Shown piece after piece: positions 5,896 through 12,463 of a stretch of 12,463 nt of DNA. Location of the stretch: assembly GCA_027295745.1 (NCBI GenBank), contig JAPUKI010000092.1:1-12463 (forward strand), written 5' to 3'. This stretch comes from Acidobacteriota bacterium (GTDB lineage: Bacteria; Acidobacteriota; UBA6911; RPQK01; JADFOI01). The first letter of the stretch is position 1. Every line of letters begins with the position of its first letter. The position numbers and the translations under genes are program-made. The notes under the pieces were generated by a model. It worked only from the letters and a program-made list of their open reading frames with translations, had not been told where the DNA came from and did not search any database.

Positions 5896-7194
5896 ATGGA
5901 GATCCGTGTGGAGCTTGAAGATGTGAGTACGGTGAAGAAGCGCCTGAAAGTCGAGGTGCCCGCGGGTTTTGCTCTGAAGGAATTTGATGAGGTCGCTGGA
6001 GCCTATAAGCGGCGGGCGCGGCTTCCTGGATTTCGTCAGGGAAAGGCGCCAGTTGAGCTCGTCAAGCGGCACTTCCGAAAGGATATTCGCAGCGATGTTC
6101 TTCAGAAGTTGGTTGCTGACTCCTACGACCAGGCGATCCGGGAAAAAGGGGTTCAACCACTCGGTCAGCCCAGTTTGGAAAACCTGACCTTTGAGGAGGG
6201 GAACCCGCTGGTCTACGAGGCCAACTTTGAGATTCATCCCGAGATCGAGCTTCCCGCATACAAGGGCCTGGAGGTCACGGCCGAATCAAAACCTGTGACT
6301 CAAGAAGAGGTCGAGCAGGAATTGGAGAAGCTGCGTGATGAGCACTCCTCCCTGATCTCGGTTGAAAAGGGGCCCGCTGAGGAGGGAGATTTTGTGGTGA
6401 TTGACCTTCTGGGCGCGTACCTCGATGGGGAAGAGGGTGGTGATACGCGCGAGTCATTCCAGGAAGAAAACGTGATGGTGCAGATAGGCGATGAACATAC
6501 CCATGAGGCTTTCACGAAGGCTCTGGCGGGGACCAATAGGGGTGAGGAAAAGGAGTTTGAAGTCGAGTACGGTTCCGATTACCCGGAAAAGAAACTGGCT
6601 GGGCACAAGCTGGCCTTTACAGTCCAAGTGAATGACATTAAGAAGAAGGAGCTCCCGGAACTGAATGACGCGTTTGCCAAAGACTTGGGCGACTACGAGA
6701 CGCTGGAGGAGTTGCAGGAGAAGATCAGGAATCGTTTGAGTGCCGAGCGGGAAAAAAATCGCGAGAGGGATTTGGGAAATAAGCTCTTGGATGAGTTGGG
6801 CAAGAATACGAGTTTTGAACTTCCAGAGATTCTCGTAAAGGAGCGGATTGAGGGAATGCTCACAGACCTGGCTTACCGAATGGCCTCCCAGGGCCTCGAC
6901 CCCAGTCGGGCTAAGGTGGACTGGGTGAAAGTTCGAGCGGACTTCCGGCCCCAGGCGGAGCAGCAGGTGAGGGGAAGCATGATCCTGAGTGAAATTGGTC
7001 GTCGCGAGGATATTCAGATATCCACCCAAGAGCTTGAGCAGGAGCTGGAAAAGATGGCTGATACCATGAACCAGCCTAAGGAGAAGGTCCAACAGTACTT
7101 TCAGCAGGAGAATCGGATGGAGGGAGAAAAAGCCCGCTTGATTCGTGGAAAGGTGCTGGAGATGCTCTTGGAAAGTGCCAAGGTGAAAGGGTGA
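5896..7194 (+). CDS. tig: Trigger factor, ribosome-associated chaperone
   Basis: Binds the ribosome at the polypeptide exit tunnel and shields and folds nascent chains; it also has peptidyl-prolyl isomerase activity in the family. At 432 aa it equals the E. coli length. The N-terminal ribosome-binding domain (1-~115) carries the signature GFRQGKAP (45-52), with the ribosome-contacting FRK-type loop. The FKBP-like isomerase domain spans about 155-250 (EEGDFVVIDLLG to FTVQVNDIKK). The C-terminal chaperone arms run from about 255 (ELPELNDAFAKDLG) to 432. The ATG at 5896 has no Shine-Dalgarno sequence, and the nearest promoter-like box is only 9 nt upstream, which suggests leaderless or near-leaderless translation. 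It heads the tig-clpP-clpX-lon order seen in E. coli and many bacteria and lies 97 nt before clpP. Confidence 0.97.
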   Translation: MEIRVELEDVSTVKKRLKVEVPAGFALKEFDEVAGAYKRRARLPGFRQGKAPVELVKRHFRKDIRSDVLQKLVADSYDQAIREKGVQPLGQPSLENLTFEEGNPLVYEANFEIHPEIELPAYKGLEVTAESKPVTQEEVEQELEKLRDEHSSLISVEKGPAEEGDFVVIDLLGAYLDGEEGGDTRESFQEENVMVQIGDEHTHEAFTKALAGTNRGEEKEFEVEYGSDYPEKKLAGHKLAFTVQVNDIKKKELPELNDAFAKDLGDYETLEELQEKIRNRLSAEREKNRERDLGNKLLDELGKNTSFELPEILVKERIEGMLTDLAYRMASQGLDPSRAKVDWVKVRADFRPQAEQQVRGSMILSEIGRREDIQISTQELEQELEKMADTMNQPKEKVQQYFQQENRMEGEKARLIRGKVLEMLLESAKVKG

Positions 7195-7213
7195 TAGAAG
7201 TCAGGAATCTCAC

Positions 7214-7255
7214 TTGTCAGCTGTCCGTGGTCTATTGTCAGTTGTCCCTGGTTAG
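7214..7255 (-). repeat. Heptanucleotide array B, inverted relative to array A
   Basis: Six 7-nt units on the + strand: TTGTCAG, CTGTCCG, TGGTCTA, TTGTCAG, TTGTCCC, TGGTTAG. These are reverse complements of AACTGAC-type units, so this array points opposite to array A. Exact 11-bp inverted matches link them: 7214-7224 with 5711-5721, and 7236-7246 with 5717-5727. The two arrays therefore bracket tig as inverted repeats. The array starts 20 nt after the tig stop. Confidence 0.8.
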
Positions 7256-7271
7256 CTGCCTTACCGATAAT
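7242..7271 (+). promoter_or_regulatory. Weak candidate promoter for clpP inside the repeat array
   Basis: TTGTCC (7242-7247, four of six -35 matches) and GATAAT (7266-7271, five of six -10 matches) are 18 bp apart. The -35 lies within a heptamer repeat unit. The predicted start near 7278 would leave a very short leader that still contains most of the ribosome site. clpP may instead be transcribed only from upstream of tig. Confidence 0.3.
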
Positions 7272-7275
7272 AGAA

Positions 7276-7284
7276 GGGGAGGAG
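7276..7284 (+). promoter_or_regulatory. Strong Shine-Dalgarno sequence of clpP
   Basis: GGGGAGGAG lies 7 nt before the clpP ATG at 7292. It is the best ribosome-binding site in the window and fixes that start. It contrasts with tig, clpX and engB, which have none at a proper distance. Confidence 0.85.
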
Positions 7285-7291
7285 CAACGCA

Positions 7292-7918
7292 ATGACTCTC
7301 ATTCCGATGGTGGTTGAGCAAACGAGCCGAGGTGAACGTGCTTACGACATTTACTCGCGGTTGCTCAAAGACAATATTATTTTTGTGGGGACACCCGTAG
7401 AGGACAATGTGGCCAACCTGGTTATTGCCCAGCTCTTGTTTTTGATGGCGGAAGACCCCAATCGGGATATCTCCCTGTACATCAACTCGCCTGGAGGATC
7501 GATCACTGCTGGACTGGCGATTTACGACACCATGCAGTTTGTGAAGAACGATGTGACCACAATCTGCATCGGACAAGCGGCTTCGATGGGAGCCCTGATC
7601 CTTGCGGCTGGGACTCATGGGAAGCGGTTCACATTGCCAAACAGTAGGATCTTGATCCACCAGCCTTCCATAACAGGACTCTCCGGACAGGCAACCGACA
7701 TCGATATTCATGCTAAAGAGATCCTTCGAATACGAAGTATGACCAATGAGATTCTGGCCAAGCACACCGGACAAAAAACGGAGCGAATCGAGAAAGATGT
7801 GGAGCGTGACTTTATCATGAGTGCGGAACAGGCTAAGGTATATGGTATAATTGACGAGATTATTGAAAAGCATGTCAGTCCTGAAGTCGTGGGCAAGGAA
7901 CTGAAAGCTAATCCGTGA
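7292..7918 (+). CDS. clpP: ATP-dependent Clp protease proteolytic subunit
   Basis: Forms the tetradecameric serine-protease chamber that degrades proteins fed in by ClpX or another Clp ATPase. The protein is 208 aa. The catalytic triad is visible: Ser98 in GQAASMGA, His123 in LIHQP and Asp173 in VERDF. The oxyanion and substrate-strand segment SPGGS is at 66-70. The protein begins MTLIPMVVEQTSRGER, which corresponds to the mature N-terminus of E. coli ClpP, so little or no propeptide is present. The stop codon overlaps the GTG of clpX in the sequence GTGA (7915-7918), implying translational coupling and matched production of the two partners. All conserved features are present and I see nothing degenerate. 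Confidence 0.98.
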   Translation: MTLIPMVVEQTSRGERAYDIYSRLLKDNIIFVGTPVEDNVANLVIAQLLFLMAEDPNRDISLYINSPGGSITAGLAIYDTMQFVKNDVTTICIGQAASMGALILAAGTHGKRFTLPNSRILIHQPSITGLSGQATDIDIHAKEILRIRSMTNEILAKHTGQKTERIEKDVERDFIMSAEQAKVYGIIDEIIEKHVSPEVVGKELKANP

Positions 7919-9165
7919 CAGCCATGAAAAAAGACGCAGATGATGTCCTGCACTGCTCATTCTGCAACAAAAGTCAGAATGACGTTAAGAAACTGATCGC
8001 AGGTCCGACCGTTTTTATCTGCGACGAGTGCGTCGACGTCTGCAACGAGATCATCTGCGACGACATGACGGCGGAAGGTTCCTCCGTCAAAGAAACTATT
8101 CCTAAGCCAGTCGAGATCAAGGATTTTCTCGATCAGTATGTGATCGGTCAGGAGGTCTGCAAGAGGAAGCTGGCTGTTGCAGTCTACAACCATTACAAGA
8201 GAATCAAAATCAGCCGGCGTCGCCACCGGGATGTAGAGCTGGCCAAAAGCAATGTGCTTTTGATCGGTCCCACTGGGACTGGGAAGACCTTGCTTGCCCA
8301 GACTTTGGCCCGCATGCTCTCTGTTCCTTTTGCTATTGTCGATGCAACGACCCTGACCGAAGCCGGATATGTGGGCGAGGACGTAGAGAACATTATTCTC
8401 AAACTCCTGCAGGCCGCTGGAGGTGACCGCGACCGCTGCATGCAGGGGATCATCTACATCGACGAAATCGATAAAATTTCGAGAAAAGATGAGAACCCTT
8501 CCATCACACGCGATGTCTCCGGTGAAGGGGTGCAGCAGGCCCTTCTGAAAATCCTGGAAGGAACGACGGCCAATGTTCCCCCCCAGGGAGGTCGCAAGCA
8601 TCCGCATCAGGAATTTGTACAGATCGACACCACCAACATTCTTTTTGTCTGCGGCGGAGCCTTTGTGGGGTTGGACAAGGTGATTCAGCATCGCTTGGGG
8701 CGAAGTTGCGTCGGTTTTAACGCAGAGTTGAGCTCCTCTCGCTGGAGAAATGCAAATGAATCGGAGATCCTTGAAGAAATCTTACCCGAGGATCTCATCA
8801 AATACGGATTAATTCCAGAGTTTGTGGGAAGACTTCCCATTATTTGCAACTTGCACGAGCTTGACAAAGATGCGTTAGTGAAAATTCTTACCGAGCCAAC
8901 CGACGCCCTGGTCAAGCAGTATTTGAAAATGTTTGAGTTCGAGGGTGTTTCTCTCAAGTTTACTGCCGATGCACTGGATACCATCGCAGAAAAGGCGCTG
9001 GAGAGAAAAATCGGTGCTCGCGGCTTGCGGTTGATCACAGAAGATCTTATGTTAGATGTGATGTACGAACTCCCGTCGACCAAAAAGGTGAAAGAGTTTG
9101 TGGTCACTCGCGAGATGGTCGAAAACAAAGAGGTCGTGTTAAGGCTGCTTGAAAAGGCGGGATAG
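7915..9165 (+). CDS. clpX: ClpX, AAA+ unfoldase of the ClpXP protease
   Basis: ATP-driven hexamer that recognises, unfolds and threads substrates into ClpP. It is 416 aa from GTG 7915. The N-terminal zinc-binding domain has Cys14, Cys17, Cys36 and Cys39 (CSFC, CDEC). Walker A GPTGTGKT is at 118-125, pore loop GYVGED at 151-156 and Walker B IIYIDEIDK at 179-187. The ClpP-docking tripeptide appears as VGF (266-268), within the [LIV]-G-[FL] pattern. Sensor 2, GARGLR, is at 367-372. The start could instead be ATG 7924, 3 codons downstream. Neither start has a well-placed Shine-Dalgarno (AAGGA at 7895-7899 is 15 nt before the GTG), so I chose the GTG for its 4-nt overlap with clpP, a usual coupling arrangement. 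It is followed by 229 nt before lon. Confidence 0.97.
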   Translation: MTAMKKDADDVLHCSFCNKSQNDVKKLIAGPTVFICDECVDVCNEIICDDMTAEGSSVKETIPKPVEIKDFLDQYVIGQEVCKRKLAVAVYNHYKRIKISRRRHRDVELAKSNVLLIGPTGTGKTLLAQTLARMLSVPFAIVDATTLTEAGYVGEDVENIILKLLQAAGGDRDRCMQGIIYIDEIDKISRKDENPSITRDVSGEGVQQALLKILEGTTANVPPQGGRKHPHQEFVQIDTTNILFVCGGAFVGLDKVIQHRLGRSCVGFNAELSSSRWRNANESEILEEILPEDLIKYGLIPEFVGRLPIICNLHELDKDALVKILTEPTDALVKQYLKMFEFEGVSLKFTADALDTIAEKALERKIGARGLRLITEDLMLDVMYELPSTKKVKEFVVTREMVENKEVVLRLLEKAG

Positions 9166-9394
9166 TTGCTGAGCACATCCTGCTGACCGGTGATTCTCTG
9201 AATTCCCTGTGAAGAGATTTTGGGAAGGGTTTGTGCGAGAAACGATGCGAGAAATTTCACCACCGCTTCAGGCTCATGGCAGCCTGAAATGGTCAGTACG
9301 GAGTGATACATGGTCTGTTTGCAGTTGAAACGTTTGTGTGGGAAGTGTATCCATAAGAGAGAATCGAATTTTCGTTCCTTTTAAGGCATAAGGC
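9166..9394 (+). other. clpX-lon spacer with hairpin and direct repeats
   Basis: No gene is seen. The 9-bp direct repeat TGCGAGAAA occurs at 9234-9242 and 9246-9254 (12-nt offset). A hairpin follows: TTCAGGCT (9267-9274), a 6-nt loop and AGCCTGAA (9281-9288). It can be extended across a 2x2 internal loop by ACC (9262-9264) with GGT (9291-9293). No T-run follows. Downstream, TTGAAA (9325-9330) and TATCCA (9348-9353) are 17 bp apart and make a weak promoter candidate for lon. Neither a CIRCE element nor a good sigma-32-type promoter is present. Confidence 0.45.
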
Positions 9395-9396
9395 AT
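9383..9396 (+). promoter_or_regulatory. Tandem AAGGCAT duplication spanning the lon ribosome site and start
   Basis: AAGGCAT occurs twice head to tail (9383-9389 and 9390-9396); the second copy contains the AT of the ATG at 9395. The first AAGG is 8 nt from the start, a good Shine-Dalgarno distance, while the second abuts the start. This supports ATG 9395. Confidence 0.6.
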
Positions 9397-11815
9397 GACA
9401 AAGTTAGACGAGAAAGTGACCGAAATCTATCCCATGGTGCCGATCCGGGACGTGGTGGTCTTTCCTTACATGATGGTCCCTTTCGTCATTGGGCGCCAGT
9501 CCTCGGTGTTGGCTTTGGAGAGGGCTCTGGAGTCCGACAAGAAGATCTATCTGGCCACCCAGATCGACGCCTCCATGGACAATCCTACCCCTGATGACAT
9601 CTATCCGGTCGGGACAGCAGCCAATATCGTTCAGAGCCTCAAACTTCCCGATGGCAATATTAAGGTTCTGGTTGAAGGTCTGCGCCGAGCGCGAGCTGTT
9701 CGGGTGGTGGAAGTGGACGGGTTTTTTCAGGCGGAAGTGAAGTTCGATCCGGTGACCAAAGTCTCCCCCTCCAAGCTGAGCCTGTTGACCAAGCGGTTGA
9801 ACACGCTCTTTGAGGAATTTGCCAAGCTTAATCCGAACATTAACGATGAGACCATCATTCAGGCGGCACACAGCAGCGAAGCCGACCGTCTCGCCGATAC
9901 CATTGCAGCCAATCTGCCCATTTCGGTGGAAGACAAGCAGTCCTTGCTGGAGATTGCCGATCCTGCCAAGCGGATCGAGAAGATATGCGAGTTTATTGAC
10001 ATCGAGATCGACAAGGTCAAGATGGACAAGTCGCTTCAAGGTCGTGTGCGCCGCCAGATGGAAAAGGCCCAGCGCGAGTACTACCTGAGCGAAAAAATGA
10101 AGGCGATCCAAAAGGAGCTGGGAAGAAACGAGAAAGATGAGATCGAACAGCTGAAGAAAAAGGTCAAAGAGGCCAAGATGCCGAAAGACGCTCATGAAAA
10201 AGCGACCAACGAGATTCAGCGTCTGGAGCAGATGCCTCCCATGAGTGCTGAGACGACGGTCAGTCGTACCTATATCGATTGGCTGGTGAGCATGCCGTGG
10301 AGTAAGAAAAGTCGTGAGATCAAGGATCTGTTGCGGGCCGAGCGCACTTTAAATCAAGATCACTATGGGCTTGAGAAAGTGAAGGAGCGTATTCTGGAGT
10401 TTCTGGCGGTTCGACAACTCTCTGCCAAGACACAGCAGGGATCAGTCCTCTGCTTCGTGGGTGCTCCGGGAGTGGGAAAGAGCTCCTTGGGAAGTTCCAT
10501 CGCTCGAGCTACCGGGCGCAAGTTTGTCAGGCTCTCGCTGGGTGGAGTCCGGGATGAGGCGGAGATTCGCGGCCACCGCAGGACCTATATCGGTGCCCTG
10601 CCAGGTCAGATCATCCAGATGATGAAGAAGGCAGGCACCAAAAACCCGGTTTTCCTGATTGACGAAGTGGACAAGATGAGTATGGATTTTCGCGGCGATC
10701 CCTCAGCGGCGCTGATGGAAGTGCTGGATCCGGAACACAACCGTACCTTTGTCGACCACTATCTGGATACCGAGTTCGATCTTTCGAACGTCATGTTTAT
10801 TTGCACCGCTAACGTGCTTCATACCATTCCGCGGCCGCTGCAAGACCGGATGGAAGTTGTCCATATCTCCGGTTACACTGAATGGGAAAAATTGAGCATT
10901 GCCACACAGTACCTGGTAAAGAAGCAGTTAAAACAGCAGGGTCTGAAGCCCTCCTATATTGAGTTCAGCGAGGAAGGTATCCAGGAAATCATCCGCAGCT
11001 ATACGCGTGAGTCGGGAGTTCGCAATCTTGAGCGAGAGATCGCCAACGTTTGCCGTAAAGTGGCCCGCCAGGTTGTGGTGGCCAAAGGGAAGAAAAGGGA
11101 ACACAAAAAGGCCGTCATCGACTCCAAGGTGGTGAAGGAGCTTCTGGGTGTTCAAAGATACCGTCAGTCGTTGGTCGCAGAGGCCAGTGAAGTTGGTTTG
11201 GCCACCGGTTTGGCCTGGACCGAAGTGGGCGGTGAAGTCCTTCTGACCGAAGCTACCACCATGAAAGGAAAGGGTCACCTGACGCTCACCGGCAAACTCG
11301 GTGAGGTGATGCAGGAATCCGCCAAAGCGGCATTGTCCTTTGTCCGCTCTCGGAGTAACGAGTTTGGTTTGGGCAGGGATTTCCACAAGTTACTGGATAT
11401 GCATATCCATATCCCCGAAGGTGCCATCCCGAAAGATGGTCCGTCTGCGGGGATTGCCCTGGCCACTACGATTATATCGGCTCTGGCTGGTGTTCCTGTG
11501 CGCCGTGACGTCGCCATGACTGGTGAGATCACACTGCGAGGTAAGGTCTTGCCCATTGGCGGAGTCAAAGAGAAAGTGCTGGCCGCTCACCGGGGCGGTA
11601 TAAAAACGGTTATTTTGCCAAGAGACAATGAGAGAGATCTGAAAGATATTCCCACCTCGGTCCTGGAAGATGTTAAGATTGTGCTCGTCGACACCATGGA
11701 TGAGGTTTTGGACATCGCATTTGAAGGCCCCATCCGCAAAAAGGACCGAGAAGAATTGGTGAAAGAACAGCGACCTCCCCAGATCAAGGAGGGAGATCGT
11801 CCCGGCGTCCACTGA
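9395..11815 (+). CDS. lon: ATP-dependent Lon protease (LonA type)
   Basis: Cytoplasmic homo-hexameric AAA+ serine protease that degrades misfolded and selected regulatory proteins. It is 806 aa, slightly longer than E. coli Lon (784). The N-terminal substrate-binding domain covers about 10-210 (IYPMVPIRDVVVFPYMMVPF), then a helical region runs to about 310. The AAA+ module has Walker A GAPGVGKS (356-363), Walker B VFLIDEVDK (419-427) and the GGVRDEAEIRGHRRTYIGALPG-type block near 383-404. The protease domain has catalytic Ser684 in DGPSAGIA and Lys727 in GGVKEK. No membrane helix interrupts the AAA+ module, so it is LonA rather than LonB. Walker A reads GAPGVGKS where GPPGVGKT is usual; both changes are conservative and the key Gly and Lys residues remain. 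The start is set by AAGG 8 nt upstream. Array C begins at its stop codon. Confidence 0.98.
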   Translation: MTKLDEKVTEIYPMVPIRDVVVFPYMMVPFVIGRQSSVLALERALESDKKIYLATQIDASMDNPTPDDIYPVGTAANIVQSLKLPDGNIKVLVEGLRRARAVRVVEVDGFFQAEVKFDPVTKVSPSKLSLLTKRLNTLFEEFAKLNPNINDETIIQAAHSSEADRLADTIAANLPISVEDKQSLLEIADPAKRIEKICEFIDIEIDKVKMDKSLQGRVRRQMEKAQREYYLSEKMKAIQKELGRNEKDEIEQLKKKVKEAKMPKDAHEKATNEIQRLEQMPPMSAETTVSRTYIDWLVSMPWSKKSREIKDLLRAERTLNQDHYGLEKVKERILEFLAVRQLSAKTQQGSVLCFVGAPGVGKSSLGSSIARATGRKFVRLSLGGVRDEAEIRGHRRTYIGALPGQIIQMMKKAGTKNPVFLIDEVDKMSMDFRGDPSAALMEVLDPEHNRTFVDHYLDTEFDLSNVMFICTANVLHTIPRPLQDRMEVVHISGYTEWEKLSIATQYLVKKQLKQQGLKPSYIEFSEEGIQEIIRSYTRESGVRNLEREIANVCRKVARQVVVAKGKKREHKKAVIDSKVVKELLGVQRYRQSLVAEASEVGLATGLAWTEVGGEVLLTEATTMKGKGHLTLTGKLGEVMQESAKAALSFVRSRSNEFGLGRDFHKLLDMHIHIPEGAIPKDGPSAGIALATTIISALAGVPVRRDVAMTGEITLRGKVLPIGGVKEKVLAAHRGGIKTVILPRDNERDLKDIPTSVLEDVKIVLVDTMDEVLDIAFEGPIRKKDREELVKEQRPPQIKEGDRPGVH

Positions 11816-11852
11816 ACAGCTAGCCGCAGACAGTTGACAACTGACAAGTAAC
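11815..11852 (+). repeat. Heptanucleotide array C (degenerate AACTGAC type)
   Basis: Units in order include AACAGCT (11815-11821), a GCAGAC remnant (11826-11831), AGTTGAC (11832-11838), AACTGAC (11839-11845) and AAGTAAC (11846-11852). Orientation is as in array A. It begins at the last base of the lon stop codon. It is more degenerate than A or B. Confidence 0.6.
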
Positions 11853-11860
11853 GATATAAA
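11834..11860 (+). promoter_or_regulatory. Candidate engB promoter built on repeat array C
   Basis: TTGACA (11834-11839) is an exact -35 consensus, created inside the heptamer array. TATAAA (11855-11860) lies 15 bp downstream and matches the -10 at five of six positions. The spacer is about 2 bp shorter than ideal. The predicted start is near 11867, giving a leader of about 87 nt before engB. Confidence 0.4.
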
Positions 11861-11933
11861 TCCAGACAACGTGTGACACAGAGCTGTCAATTCAAGATTT
11901 GGAATTCCACCAATCATGATTCTGCTTTGTTCG

Positions 11934-11942
11934 TGGTAAACT
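11934..11942 (+). promoter_or_regulatory. Candidate extended -10 just upstream of engB
   Basis: TGGTAAACT contains the TGn extension followed by TAAACT (four of six -10 matches). It lies 11 nt before the GTG at 11954, so a transcript from it would have almost no leader, as for tig. It is an alternative or addition to the array-C promoter. Confidence 0.3.
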
Positions 11943-11953
11943 GTTAGCCGTCA

Positions 11954-12463
11954 GTGGTTGTTCAATTTCTCAAAAGCGCGACTCACAAGGGAGAATATCC
12001 CCAACTGCAGCTTCCCAAGATCGCGTTTTCGGGAAGATCAAATGTTGGAAAATCCAGCTTAATTAATAATCTGGTGGGTAGAAAGGGTTTGGCCCGGACC
12101 AGTGCCACACCAGGGCGCACCCAGGTCATTAACTTCTTCAATGTCAATGACAGATGGGTTTTTGTAGACTTGCCGGGTTATGGGTTTGCCAAGGTTCCAG
12201 CAAACATTCGGGCCCGTTGGGGACTGATGATTGAGGAATTTCTGAGAGAGGATGAGAACCTGAAGCTTACGGTACTGATCGTGGATGCTCGCCATGAGCC
12301 GACGGAACTGGACCGGGTAATGAAACAGTGGCTCGAACAGTTCAGCATTCCATTCCGGGTCGTTGCAACCAAGGTTGACAAGCTGTCTTCCCATCAGCTT
12401 CAGAAGTCTCTAAATAGGATGAAAAACGTTTTCAATTGTGGTGTAATCCCTTATTCCGCCGCC
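11954..12463 (+). CDS. engB: EngB/YsxC (YihA) ribosome-biogenesis GTPase, 3' end cut by the window
   Basis: Small TRAFAC-class GTPase needed for late 50S ribosomal subunit assembly. 170 codons are visible; the family is about 195-210 aa, so roughly 25-40 residues are missing at the C-terminus. G motifs: G1 GRSNVGKS (27-34), G2 Thr within ATPGRTQ (51-57), G3 DLPGYG (72-77), G4 TKVD (139-142) and G5 SA (168-169). GRSNVGKSS together with TPGRTQ and DLPGYG is the EngB signature. The GTG at 11954 is the first possible start after an in-frame TAG at 11945-11947, and it places G1 at residue 27, close to its position in known EngB proteins (near 30). No Shine-Dalgarno precedes it. Its place after lon extends the tig-clp-lon cluster with another translation-related gene. 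Confidence 0.95.
   Translation, partial: MVVQFLKSATHKGEYPQLQLPKIAFSGRSNVGKSSLINNLVGRKGLARTSATPGRTQVINFFNVNDRWVFVDLPGYGFAKVPANIRARWGLMIEEFLREDENLKLTVLIVDARHEPTELDRVMKQWLEQFSIPFRVVATKVDKLSSHQLQKSLNRMKNVFNCGVIPYSAA

Noticed and set aside
7238..8691. Two - strand frames (240 and 244 codons) opposite clpP and clpX
   Set aside because: Both are antisense to highly conserved genes and show no independent evidence of coding.
9166..9394. CIRCE/HrcA operator or sigma-32 promoter before lon
   Set aside because: No TTAGCACTC-type inverted repeat is present. TTGAAA is followed by CCATAA at 20 bp rather than a CCCCAT-type -10 at the usual distance.
9404..10195. 263-codon - strand frame opposite the lon N-terminus
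   Set aside because: Fully antisense to lon, with a Leu/His/Gly-rich mirror composition and no motif.

Overview
The window is a chromosomal segment in which every confident gene lies on the + strand. It carries the 3' part (or all) of a primary sigma factor gene, two signalling genes, and the protein-quality-control cluster tig-clpP-clpX-lon followed by a truncated engB/ysxC. There is no tRNA, rRNA, CRISPR array, transposase or phage gene. The gene content, the moderate G+C, the GTG starts, the Hanks-type kinase with a 'GTPAYMAPE' activation segment, and the class III cyclase suggest a free-living Gram-negative-type bacterium. Acidobacteriota or a relative is my best guess. It is an inference from sequence style, not from any search.

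Layout: (1) 11-1618, RpoD-family sigma factor, reading frame open to the left edge. (2) 1619-1851, a spacer with a TATAAT box and a probable ~110-nt leader. (3) 1852-3405, a membrane serine/threonine kinase with six N-terminal membrane helices and a C-terminal kinase domain. (4) 3406-3717, a spacer with two adjacent inverted repeats. (5) 3718-5700, a membrane protein that fuses a class III adenylate cyclase to a degenerate HD-GYP domain. (6) 5701-5895, an unusual spacer built of 7-nt repeats and hairpins, ending in a -10 box very close to the next start. (7) 5896-7194 tig, 7292-7918 clpP, 7915-9165 clpX (overlapping clpP by 4 nt), 9395-11815 lon. (8) 11954-12463, the first 170 codons of engB, cut by the window end.

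The quality-control genes form one functional theme: trigger factor folds nascent chains, ClpXP and Lon degrade damaged or tagged proteins, and EngB assists 50S ribosome assembly. The two signalling genes between rpoD and tig form a second theme. One is a membrane kinase; the other is a likely cAMP-producing enzyme carrying a c-di-GMP-type domain that has lost several metal ligands. That fusion is the most interesting protein here.

The most interesting non-coding signal is a family of heptanucleotide repeats (AACTGAC-like and AAATTCC-like). They lie just after the stop codons of the cyclase, tig and lon genes, in opposite orientation on the two sides of tig. In two places they supply -35-like hexamers. 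All functional statements are predictions from the sequence; no searches were run.
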